64,000 nt of DNA from Datnioides undecimradiatus (taxonomy: Eukaryota; Chordata; Actinopteri; Lobotiformes; Datnioididae): assembly GCA_008933995.1 (NCBI GenBank), contig WARS01000015.1, positions 1,336,001-1,400,000 of the forward strand, given 5' to 3'. Below are positions 12,501-25,800 of the stretch, piece by piece; within the stretch, counting starts at the first letter, position 1, and every line of letters begins with the position of its first letter. The position numbers were made by a program, and so were the translations under genes. The notes under the pieces are model-generated. The model was not told where the DNA came from. It saw only the letters and a list, made by a program, of their open reading frames with translations, and did not search any database.

Positions 12501-15500
12501 CAAGACCGACTTCTACTTATGCGATGACCTTACCATTTCACCCTTGGAATGAGGTTGAATATTGCTCTACGCTTGCATGTGAGGGGGGGGAAAAAGGAGG
12601 CAGCTGTGTGGAGTGATCATTCCACTGTGTAGTTAAAGAAAAACAAATGTGTGTGTACGCATATCTCGATGTGGCTATAAATATGTGTACATGGACATGA
12701 CTGTGTGTGGCGTGTGTGCATGCTCATGTTTACAGCATGTGTGTGATTGCAAGTAAAGATACAGTATACGCTGTATATATGTATAAGTGTGCAGGCGCGC
12801 TTGTGGGTTAACTTCATATGTATGTGGCTGCTGTCAGTAGAAGCTGACTTGTGATGAGGGATGGAGGGAATCAGAAACACATTGGGCTGGGAATGGGGTG
12901 TGAGCCGCAGGGTCGCCCTGGCACAAAACACAACTGCCTCGCACATCATTACCCTCATCACCCTAATGCGCACAACACTTAGAGCTACGAACAGGCTTGA
13001 CTCCTGAACACACACGTAGTCACGGGAACACGAAGAGCCACGCACTAACACAGGATACCCCACACAGATGCATCAACCCAACGATGCACAAAGCAATGCC
13101 GTGTGCTACTGCTTACTCTGTGGTGCAAAGAACTGAAAGTTTTTCTGAAGCTTAAAAGTAACCGTGGCTCTGAATATATCGAAGGACAGGAGTAAAATAA
13201 GCCCTCAACACTGCAGATGCCACAATTGAGAGCACGCTATGCAAGGGGCTGCAGGTGATCGCCGGAGCTCACTGTGGTGTTCTTAACAAAAGTAAGCAAA
13301 TGAAACAACTTCTGCACAGCCTCACACCCGTCCACACTCCAAAAACCACACTCCATGTATTCTGAGACAAAAAAAAAAAAAAAAAAAAAAAAGATCAGGG
13401 CCATTTCAAACAGAATTGAGCTCCACTGGGAAAAGTATACCTATTCAACTGCAGGACCTCCATAAAATCAGAGTAGTTTCACACTGTAACGGATGCCTTC
13501 CTCCCTTCTTGCTGCATGAGAGGTTTTAAGAATGGTGGGATCGGGGGAGCGTTCGGGTAGAGAGAAAAGGGATGGAGGAAGAGAAGAGAGCAGGAGATAC
13601 GATGCAGAAGAGTGGAAGGGAGAGTTAAGCCAAGCATAAAATAACTTCAATCTAACATCCTCTCAGTGGGGCGGCAGGAGGCAAATAGCAATCCCACCAA
13701 TGCCGTGTACTCAAGGGGGTTCCCCCCACCTCTCACTGACCCATAGAGAAGAGGATCATGGGAGAGCAGGGATGAGACAAACCCACTTCAATTAAGGCAC
13801 GGCGACGTCTCGTCAGCACGGCAGATGAGGTGTCAGAGAGTTCAGCCATGGATAGATCACAGGGAAAAAAAAAACAGTTCCTGGCTCAGCACAGTCAGGG
13901 CTTTGCATGCCTTAGACCTTTATTTCTTTTCCCCTTTTGTCCCAGGCCCTCTCTCTCTTTAAGTGGCCAGCAGACGTTTGCAATATCTAGATTCTTTGGC
14001 GCATTCCTGCAGGGTTAGATGGCAGCGCGCGCACATATACACCTGGGTAACTTCTTACAGGCCTCTTGGACACAAGCAAAGATAAACTTCAAATCTGTGA
14101 AATCAAATTTGTGCATTAGTGGCGAGCCGCCTCAACACACCTGCAAATGACATTTAAAGGTCAAGACGACATGTACGGGCGGGGAGTCTCGTGCTACATA
14201 TTGTGAGGCGTCAAGCTTGCTGGGAGAGGAGGAATTGAAATCTGAGGGATGTTTGGGAGAGAGAACGAGAGACTGAGCAACAGAGAGATGACTAAAAGGA
14301 GCTGTTTCAAGGGGCAGTCGTAAAGAACGACAGCGAACGCGGTGCCAAGTTGCCAGGTTGCCTTCGCCATCCAGGGAAATCAATTCATTGTGCTAATAAA
14401 AATAAAAACATGCCATTTGCAAAATGCATCACACCGTTCCTGATCCGCTGCAGCGATGGGAGAAATATGCCATCATATACAGAGAAAGAGATTGTCTTTA
14501 AAGTGAGAGAGGCCTGGGGGGCACGCTGGGAGACCCTGAGATATTCGCAAGGCCTCTCCTCTGCCAAGGATTTCCAGGAGATATCTCTCTCTGTGATTAG
14601 ATTGACATTACCATAATATCGGCTTTGTCACCTCGCAGGCCAATCGTTAAGGAAATGTGCCATCCTTTCCTCTTTTCCCATGAAGGCATCAAGCAGGCAA
14701 GCAGGCAAGCAGGCAGGCAGGCATCCCAAGGTATAGAAGCCGCTTTCTCCTCTCTCTTCACCAGCAAACCCCCCCACCCTTGTGAAGCTCCGCTTGGGAG
14801 ATACAAGCTGGATTTGGCTCGCATCCTTGCCTCTTCCCCAACACTCTGCGTGGCTGCCTGGTGTCAGAGCGCCAACTCTCCCGGCCCAGCTGCACTGATT
14901 AGCACAGGCAGATTATTAGCCAGGCATCTCCTGGAAGCACAGCATACTTTTTTTTTTTTTCTTCACCCTTTTGTTGTTTCACTTTCAAATCATTGTGTCC
15001 CACACGGTTTTACTGTATGCGCATCCTTGCCTGCAAAAGACTAAAGCAAAGGGCAGAAATAAGGGAAATAAACAATTAGCCCCACACGTATTGAAGCAAA
15101 GTGGGCTGAGTCGGGTGACGCAGATTTGTTAGCGCTGCTTGTGGACACATCAGCAAAAAGTGATTCATCAGCAATGTGAAAAGAGCTCTCTCATCTTTCA
15201 TGCCTTGTCTCTCTTTATCCTCCCCTCCCTGCACATCCTCCTCCACTGTCTAGCACCTGTCCTGCTGCCAAGATTTCACCTCCCAAACCCTGGGACGTGG
15301 GCATCCCGCTCTCAAACTTGTGCAATGCCTTATCTGTGCCCCACACACTAACATCCAGCATCTGAGGCATCCTTCTCTCCCTGTGCCAGAAATATGCCGG
15401 CATCTCTCCCTCTCCCCATTCTCCATCATGTTCTTTTCTCTTTCTCTCTCACTCTCTTGCTCTCTCCCTTTCTCTCTAGAGCTTTGCATTTGAAATTGAA

Positions 15501-18500
15501 CAGACACACAGCCAATTTATCATAGGCTGACACGTGTCATGTCCAAGGCCTAACCACAGGGACTTACAGTAGGCATTGCATTTATCCCCTTTGTTGTCAG
15601 CAAGGACCAAGACAATACCAGGAGCTATTAAAAAAGGGGTAGAGATGGAGAGAGGAAAAAAGAGGTGGAGAATGAGGTGAGAATATACCACTAAACATCA
15701 GCCAGGATTGCATACCTCTGATGTTTACCCCTCTGAAAGGTTACAGACCCCTGCAAGGTTGAAGCCGGCACATTTTCCTAACCAGCAATCAAATGTGTGG
15801 CGATGCAAGGCATCTGATGACCCGAAACAAAGCCGAGACAGGTATGAGATGGATTGGGTGGAGAGTTAGCACAATATGGGATCAGACCTTTGTGCTGTGG
15901 GTTCATAATATAATTTAAATTTTAATATCGCCATGCAATAGTTGTGCAAGTAATGGACCCACAAAAAAAAACAAAAACAAAACGTAAGGACAAAAAGGAA
16001 AGTTCCATGCAGCGGCAAAGCTAAACGGCTGACTGAAAAACACCTCTGGGAAAACATTTAAGAATAATCTGAGATACATAAAGAAGCCTAGAAAGTTCAC
16101 TCCCAGTTGCTGAGCTGCCATTTAGGTGCTTTCAGAAGCCGCAATAAAGAGAGGGGGAGATACTTAATGGTAATCATTCCTGAGACATGAAAGGGGACAA
16201 AACTGTTAATGTGCATCATATAAAACCCTTTCTGTTTAATCACTTTATCGCCGTATTATCGCTGCTCTCTTTGAACAGGTTCTTTAAAATAACACAAGTC
16301 CTTATCGTTATACTGCGTGGAAGAGGCAGGGAAGATGACCCTGCCTGATAATACTGTCGCTACAAAGAATGTATATATTCTCCTTATGCAGACTAGGTGG
16401 AAAAGATAAAGAGAACGGGGACAGAGGCTAATGAGGTGAGGGAGGGGTTCGAGCGCGTGTGTGTTTGCGCGCGCGTGTGTGTGTGTGTGTGCAGTAAAGT
16501 TATGAACCACAAGGTTATTAATTGGCACCTTGCTCATTCCATAGGCTTCCATTCATTCCACTTTAACACTACGGTATTTGGCATGAATGTTGAAGTGCCT
16601 GTCTTCAGGGCATTTGTATTCAAACCAGTGACTCTGACTTGAACAGACAATGGTCAAAAGGAACTTGAAAGACCGAACCTCCATTTACTCTCCCTCAAAG
16701 GCGCCGTCTACTTTGCAACATCACACGTCTTTAGCCTATGACGGTCTACTAGACCAGCAGACCAGCAAACTTAAGAGCCGCTGAGACTGTTCATTACCCA
16801 GTGGTAAGTGACCTTTTACAAACTAGCTTTGGAAGCCATTTTGGCTCTTCCAGTAATTAACAAGTGGTTATGCATGGGAGACAATTAATGGAAGGTCAAG
16901 TGTTCGCCTGCTACCCTTTTCTAGATGCCATTGGGCCCCTGACACCGAATTTGAAGTTCAGAGCCCATCAGCTCCTGTCTGGTTTTCAGAATAGAGCTCC
17001 ACACATGGGAATAAGTCACCTCTGTGGTCTGTAGTGTGAGGTAGACACTGCCTTTGGTTTCTGTCTAGACTTGGAGAAAAGAGCATAATTTGACTCTGTG
17101 GCTAAATATCAGATATGAATCTAATAGAAGAAAGGGTGGAGAGTGGATGAGACAATGAGGCAAGACCCTGGAGTCTCCCCATTTAGTGACGAGTGCCCTT
17201 ACTGTGTGTACACGGCGGCTTTCATATTTAGACACCGGCTGAATGATAACTGAAATAAAGGCTACGAATGGCTAGGTCCTTTTGGCTTAAGAGGGCGCGA
17301 GGTACACTTACACATCCCGAGCCGCGACGGAGCACAGTTGAATTATTCTGCTCTCACAGCCTTGTATATTTACCCTATTTTTTACTTTCAAAGCATAAAG
17401 GCTGATGTTGACTGCTATTAAATTTCCCTGGAGGGCACGCTCCTTCACTCACATGCTCCTATCAAATGAGCCAACAAAGCATATCAGGGTGTCGTGTCTG
17501 TGAAACACTGCACAACCTTTGTTCACCCTTCATCAACCCTCCACCCCCACGCTATTACCTCAGGACTATTCCCTATTCCCTGCTTAACCCTTGTCTACAG
17601 GACTGGTGTCACACAGAGCACCACTCTGCTGCTCTCCATATTCCACAGTCCCTCACCTCCACTGACACCTAACGCTCGCTCGCCTCGGACGTGCACGCGC
17701 GCATACAAACGCACCTGAGCGCGCAGCCGCAAACCGCCGACCGCGGGGACGCGCGAAATGCAGACGCATGCTGTACAGTAAACTGGCAACACGTGAAGAC
17801 AAACGCACACATGGATGATTAGCCAGCGGAGGGTTTGATGTCTCCAGATCGCTGCCCTTCGTATTAGTAGCAGCACTTGTCGTTCCCGCTGAACTCTGCC
17901 CCCTGTACTCCTCCCAACACATCCCAGCGCGCGCACACACAGAGAAGCACTGGCACACTGGTGAGTGAAGCAAAGAGTGGCACTGGGAACGTCTGTGCCA
18001 GTTGCTTGCCGACGGCACCTTTGGGATTGGTAAAGTTTGATTTGATGGCTTTCCCTGTTAATTAGGGTTTGGAGGTGACTCCTGAAATGGAAATGGGCAA
18101 AATGTTCAAAAAAAGATGTGCCAATTCCCACACACACACACACCCCCCCTCCATCTCCACCTTCCAAAACATGTGACCCATATACTGGAGTACCTAGTGA
18201 AGAAAGTAGAACAATCAAGTCATTTGAAGTTATAGGCCACTCTGTATTTGTGTGCTTCTGCCAACGTAGGCAGGGCAGCTCAGTCAAACTAATAATGTGA
18301 AATAGGCTAAAACTTGCATGTGAACAACATCAACAACAAATAAGGGAACAAAGAAGTGAATGTTTGCTCGTTAATTAATTGTGCATACATATTTGTTCAA
18401 GCATCTCAATTTACATGTCAAGTAACACTGTCCCCTGCTGGCCTGGAGAAGTGCTACATGTGCAAAAAAAAAAAAAAAAAAAAAAACAACCTTCATATTC

Positions 18501-19728
18501 ATTACGCAGATCTCTCTCCTCTTTAATGCAGTGCTGTGTGAAGCAGCGTATGAGATGAGAGCAGAAAAGCAAGACAAAGAAAGAGACAGAGGAAAGAAAA
18601 TGAAAATAATAGAAAGAAAAAGTGGAAAAAGAGAAAACAGCAGCTCATTTGTAACTTGTCAACTCTGATATTTGATCACAGTGAAGAAGAAGAAGAAGAA
18701 GAGGGCCGGGAGATGCCGCATATCTCTTACACAGGACGGCTCGCCCTGCCTCACCCCCCTGTTGCAAGGTCCTTTTACTGCAGTGTGGGACTCTTAAACA
18801 CATACAGTGCACAGTGGCCCAGCTATTTCTGATTTACTGTGCGCGTGTGCCGTCCTCCATTTTATTTTACAGCTGGCTGGGATGCCGCTGCAGGAGGATA
18901 CTGCAAAAAGCCCAAGGTCAGGCCACACAGCGGCCGAGATGAGACACACACTGATAACAACGCGCGCATTATGTTCTTTCTTCACTCTGCCCGTCTGACA
19001 TTAGTGGTAATTTTACTCCGTTCTTCTCAGGCTACATATTTCCTCCCTGCCTTTCTAGCACAAACTTTGCTTTGTGTGTATTTTTTTATTTTTACATTTG
19101 TTTTTTTTTTGCCATTTCGGTTTCTGTTTGCTGTAAAGTTTTAGCCTCCCCCTTTGCCACAGGATACCAAAAGTCTCAAGGAAGAGATCAGCGCTATTAA
19201 ACCACGTTAGCAGAAGACAGAAAGAATGTGTTTATTAAACTTTACAGGATGATCTCTACCCGTTTCATGAAATTACAGCAGGCATGGGTGGGATTGGGTT
19301 AGAGGTGAAGAAAGTAAAAGGAGTGCAGGGGGAGAGTCGAGAAGATGACATACATGAGGTAAGCGGGAGAGCGCAGGGGTTGTTGGGGGTGGGGGAACAC
19401 TAACAGTGTGCTGACAGCATGTAGAACAGTCACCAGATATCTTTAATCAGTGAAATGTATTTCCCTCCTGCTCCGCCTGGGAATTGTTCAGCGGTCAGAC
19501 CTGCTGGGGCGACACAAATGAATCTTGGTGGAGGTGTGGACAAAGGCGGCCGTAAGGTTATGGCATGTAGATGATTGGAACTCTGCCGGTTTCTAAGGGA
19601 GCTGCCACGTCCCACAGAGCGGGTGTCACAACCAGATGATGGGGACAGGGTACCCGCTCCCCAACCAACAATGGCATGGGCAGGGCTGCTGCATTGTTGA
19701 TGCTGGAGTGTGTCTGCATGCAAGTGTG

Positions 19729-19778
<50 letters not shown>

Positions 19779-22700
19779 CACTTTAATATGCATACATACA
19801 CAACCATAACCATATTCAAACAACAGCCAAAGTGAGAGAAATCTTCCTAGAGATATGTTCTTGATCCGTAATTCATAAATCACCCAGAGAAAACAAAAAG
19901 CAGCGTAACATTTGGAAATTAATACAAAAAAATACTTCAAAACTCAAAAGTGAAAAAGCAAAAGTTCATTTCTTTCCACTTTTGCTATTTTTAAAAATTG
20001 TTATTCTAATAAATGCACAACAATTGTAAACAACATTGCTCCCAGAGCGCCTACAGAAGCCTATTCCTTTTTCACCTCAAAAAAGAGGCTTTGCTCTAAA
20101 ATAAGAACACCACAGGGAGGAAATTTTGTCTCCATTTCATAGAAATTAAGAAATATTTCACCTCACAAAATTTTATTTTCTGTTTAAAAACTTTTTTAAA
20201 TTCAACATGCATACTTTTTTTTTGACTTGATCTCAATGAGTTTCATTAGATTTACTTGGAAAACCATATAATTTGATCAAATGTAATCTATAGTATTGTT
20301 TATTTGGCCAGATAAACCCTGATCATCATAATTCATGCCTGAGGATACCGAGACCACTCTGCCTCAATACAGATTTTGTAATTATATTACTTTAATAACT
20401 TATTTCGTCTGCTTATTTGGCCTATTATTCTAAGTCCTCTGTTCAAGGGATAGTGAGGGAAAGCCAATTTAGGCCTGGCCTCACACTGTCAGCCAATCAA
20501 AATCCAGTGGGTGTGAGCAGAGACGGTTAAGGGTGTGGTTTAGGATGCCCCATGACCTGGGCCCCTGAGGGAACCTCACTCACGCAGATGTCTTGTCTGT
20601 AGTGCTCCCTCCTCCTCAAAAACCTACCACCATTTATCGCCAATGAGGGAAACTGTATGATAAGCAAAAATGCAGAACGGCCTCGAAAACGTGTCTCAGA
20701 CCGGTGATTTTCAAGGTCTTACCAATAGAAGGCAAATAACACAGAGGGAAAAAGGGCAGCTCCAAACCACGGGTCGAAAAAAGGGCAAAACACCAGGTGT
20801 GGAATTGTGGGGTACAAATAGTGGAAAGGAGAGGAGGACGGGTGAGTGGAGAGGAGGATAAAGTACGTGTGTGTGAGTGAGTGTGTGTGAAGGAGAGATG
20901 TGTATGATTGTGTGCTGAGGTGAGAATGTTCTTAATGGGATACAGGTGACAACATGCTGACCAGAGCCACTGAGCAATGATTACTCAGGGAGCGAGAGGT
21001 GTGTGTGTGTGAGTGTGTGTGTGCGCGCGTGCGTGTGCGTCTAAAAGAAAGGCAAAAAGACGTAAAGCTTTAATGCATTTTTAAAAAAAAGCATTATGGG
21101 TATTTTTCCAATAATTCTTCATAAAGAAAACAGTGCAGTCCCGAGCAGGAAAAAGAAAAGTGAGATGAAACGAAGCTTTGAGGTTACACCGATTTAAAAG
21201 AAAAACAAAAAAACTTTACCGAGCTGACCACTATGAATTTATATTATATTAATTTATATCAATTGTGTCATTATAAGTTTTTAAAAGTTTATATATTAAA
21301 AAAAACAAACTGTTCAATCATTTAAATCATGGACATGAGGTTGTTCTAGTACTATTAGAAATTAAACACAAATGTTTAGGATTTGAATACAAATACGTGT
21401 CATTCCGCAGAAAATCAATTCAAGCTGTGCATCTGCTCTATTATTTCAGTCACAGTCATCACATTAGTTCTTTTACTTAATACGTTTTTAAAATGCTGTT
21501 AATTTTGATTGATTTAGTACAAAAGGGAACGGCCAACTTTAAAATTGCAATCCATTGCAGAAATATAAATTAGGACTAAGTTCAAATTTGAACTATTAAA
21601 TCAAGGTGTTTTGTTAGTTATTCAAAAAAAAAAACAAAACTTTGAGATTAAGGTTAATTAATTCTACATTAGGGCCAACTAATTAATTTACTTCTATTGA
21701 CTACAAAATCATGAACTGCTGTCATGTTGGCAGATTTTAACATTTTTCCATTTTGTATTATTCGGGCAATAAAACTGAGGCAAGTTAAGCAGAATAAATG
21801 TTTAAAACAAAAAAAAACACCTCAAAATGAAATGAATATTCGACACCTTAAAAATGAAATCACACTTTTAAAAAGATTTTTTTTTAATTGCTTTTATTTC
21901 TTGAAACTGCATTAATGAGTAAAAAGTTATTTTGTTCTCCCTGACTTATAAATCCAAACGTGAAATTAAAAAAAAAAAAATAAATCCATTTTCAAGCCAA
22001 AGTTAAATTTGATTGCTTAATTGGTCACTTTGATTTTTCTGCAGCTTATGAAATTAAGAACCGTATTAACCACCGATAACAGGTGATTGTTTTCATTAGT
22101 GTTTCTTTGTGCCAAACTTGACCCCAGCCTCTCCAGCAGTCATTCCTTATGAAAAGAAATTACTGAGCTGCTGCGACGACAACCTACATTTGTTTGGTGT
22201 ATGTTCTGAATTATTCCAAAAGGCTCGTCAGAATTAATTGAAATATTTGTAAAGTAACTTTGCTCCTCTTACTTGTGAACATGCATGCATTGTGGGGCCA
22301 GGAGCACATCATTTATCAGAGCATAATTTCCTCTCCAGTGGTGTTGCTACGATGGAAATACAACATTGTGTGGAACACTGGTGCCCCCTAGTGTTAATTA
22401 TATGACCTTTTGATTGGATCAACAATGATTGAATTTATGTCCAATCAATACTAGGCTGGCAGGAAATACACTTTCTTTCACAGAGGCCTCTTTCACATAC
22501 ATTCTGATTTGACTCACATGCAGTTTGTGTTTAAAAACACTGGATTTGATTTAATATTTACTTTCTTTTAAAACACTCTTAACTTAAAACAATCAAACTT
22601 CAGATAATTTGACTTTAAACCTTGAAGCAGAGTAACTTTGAATCTTTAATAAACAAAAAAAAAAATCTGATGAATACTTGTTTTGTTTTTGTCAATAAAA

Positions 22701-22846
22701 CAAATACACTTTAACATTAATACACACCTTTGCTGGCATCAACAGTCGCTCCGATACACATTTTGTCTCATTTAAAATCATCCTTTAAAATGTTAATAAT
22801 GATCAAACCAACTCTCATTTTCCCTTCCCAATTCTACATCTCTGTG

Positions 22847-22882
<36 letters not shown>

Positions 22883-25800
22883 GTGCAGGAGCTGCTCTCC
22901 TTTCCCATTCTCTCAGTAGGTGTGAACTTCAGCCAGCGCTGACAGTGACACACGCTGTAGTTCTCCGGTACAATCACAACTCATCAGGTGACAGTAAAAA
23001 CAAAAGAGTTTAAAATACAAAAGTTTGATTTTTTTAAAATGGGACAATCCTGACTCGCGTGTTTCACATCACATTAAATTCTTTATGGGCACAAAAAAAC
23101 AAAACGTTAATAATAAAAATGTGAATAAATATGAGAAGGGTTTTTATGTTGATAAACGTGATGATTTGGGTGAACGTACTTTGACTTTTCCTCTAGTAAA
23201 AAAAAATAAAAATGTTAATAAACTGTTGTTTAACAAGCACACACTCATACGGACAGACACTGTAGATTTCCTTCACTAGTGACTGAGTGAGACTGCATCA
23301 TGAACTTATACCCTCAACTCTTCTCTCTCATCTCGGAGCTTTGGAAATTAAGTTATTCTCATCTGGCAACCCTCCCTCCCCTCAATCCCCTTGATCACAA
23401 AGAAGCCGTCAAGCTAAAGATATGAAAGCACCCCACAACAACCCCAAAGCCCCTCCAATAAGCATGCCATGTTTCTTATGCAAATGCCAAAGAGAAGCAC
23501 TTACAAGAGGACTTTAAAAAGTACGGAGACCCCGTCAATGCAGCTGGGTATTATAACGCTTACTTGCTAATTTCTATGGGTCAGCTGTGGAGGAATAGAC
23601 CTGCCAATCATTTTCACATGTAGCAGAATTTGTCTGTCTACAAACAGGGATACTTTGCCGTTGCTATGGAGACTAATCCGAGTCCGCAACTCCACCCCCC
23701 CCCCCCCCCCTTCTGCACACCCTGTCCACATTCTGCGCGTTGACACCGTCAGGCAGTTTTTGAAACTACCTGATCACACATTTAGCTGGAGGCTGGTGGA
23801 GCCACCGGGAAGCTCTCAAATGGAGTTCACTGTACTCGGGGTCGGTGAGAGGGCTCTGTCACTCTCTCTCTACCGTACAATCACACGCGTGCATTCGTGC
23901 ATACACGCAGGAACCTCAAATACAGATTTTAAAGTACACTTTTTATGTTTTGGCTGACTATTAGTTATTTTTTGGGAGTAAGAAAGGAAAGTAAAAAAGG
24001 TTTTTTTCTTTTCGCCAACAAGGTTTGTTCAAAAAGAAGTGCGGCTGCAAAGGTCCAGTTTTTGCAATTAAAAAACATATTTTCATGATGGTAAACTTGA
24101 CTGTATGGATTTCCAAGCGGAATATTCTAGGTTGTCTGTTTAAAATGCTGTGCATAGATCCTATACCTTCTCCCTGCAAATCAAATATTCATGCACTACC
24201 TTGTTGTCTCTAGTCCTGAGGGTAGAGCTGGAATTACATATGCCTCACACGCATCTTCATGAATCATATATCACTGTATACCTACACACACTCATAGTGG
24301 CCATTATGGAGTCCGCACACACACACACACATATAACGAGACAAAGATATGTACGAACGCATATCTACATGTGAAAACAACTGTCCATCTCTTAAGGTTT
24401 ATTTAGAGCATATGGACAAAGATTATGGTTTTCTGCTGAACAGGCCAGGTAGATGAAAGCCCAACGCCACGGTAGCACTTGAGTATGAATGAGAGGCTGG
24501 TGAGGGAAGGAGAAAGAGTGGGGAAAGAGGAAGAGAAGTAACCTGAGGGTGGGGTGTATGAGTGTGGAGGGGGTGTTTTCACATTCTCAGGGCAGTGGCC
24601 TTTCTTGGTGCCAGGATAGGCTCTGCAGCCCCCTTCAATTAAGCAGGAAAATTGATGTGTATCATTAATTATGTCAGTAATATCATAAATCATCACTGGG
24701 TGCAGTAATTAATTATTTTCTACTCGTGTGAAGAACATGACAGAGTAGAGATAAATAAGGGGGGGGTATAGTGGAATTGTGTGGGAGGCGGGGGGACCCG
24801 GAGAAAGGGAGGATGAAGAGGGGGGGGGGCTATTCGTCCGTCAGTAACTGGGGGGGGTACACTCACACGCTCTATTTACCGGACCATTGGGATGTGACGG
24901 GAACGTGACAGCCCCCCTCCTGCTCTCACTTACCAGCCTTCTCATAGAGGAGCGACAATTAGGCCTGAACGAGACGGGCACTTCCTGGAACAGATGCTGG
25001 CATTCCCCGTGAAAAGCGACCCCGTCCTGCCTCCGAGGTTAAGGTGTGTGTAGCAGAGTTACCATTGCCTCTAAATGAACTAACAGCCCTGTGATGGACC
25101 ATTTATAATCAAAGGGCAGCCTTAGAGAAAGTACGCCTGTAAGGCCAGTGAAGCTTGTCTGAGGAGCTGAATGCATTTTATTGTTCAAGTCCTGCCCGCG
25201 ATTATGGGAAATGTTTTTGTGGCTTGTGTGCGACAGATCTGAAGTTCTTTACTATAACCCTCACTTTGGTTCATGTTGACCAGAAAGTGACGCGATTGCT
25301 TATTTATTTTCATTTGTTCCAAGTATTACACAGTAGAATATAAATTTATAATTTATTCGCCAGTTGCATATCAGGTTATGTGTTCCCAGGAACTGAATTA
25401 TTATTAGCATTTGCGATTATTAAAATGGATGGCATCAAAATTATCACAGTTATCAAAACACTCAATTTATTATCATTTCTCTTACTGTTTTTTTTTTTTT
25501 TTTGACAGGTTAACACAAGCGGAGTCTGATGTTTTAGTCTCTTATCTTACTTGATTAAATGGCCACTTGAATGAAAAGCATTTCAGTTGATTAAAAGAAT
25601 AAAAGAGCAAATGAAGAGCTCTCTCTGAAAGGTTATCTAAGCAGAACTCACCGCTTTGTCTGCGCACTGCGCACTCAATGTTTGGTTTTATTCGTTTTTT
25701 GTTTTTTTTTTAAAATTTGGCACAGAACGTAACACCTCTGCTTTTGTCAAATATCTACAAATATATAAAAAAATTTAAATGTGCTTAAACATTTTAATAG

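Noticed and set aside
17595-18287. A 230-codon open frame on the minus strand
   Set aside because: It is composed of CpG-rich and TG-rich low-complexity sequence (VCVCVG, CVCLHV) with no family motif; open by composition.
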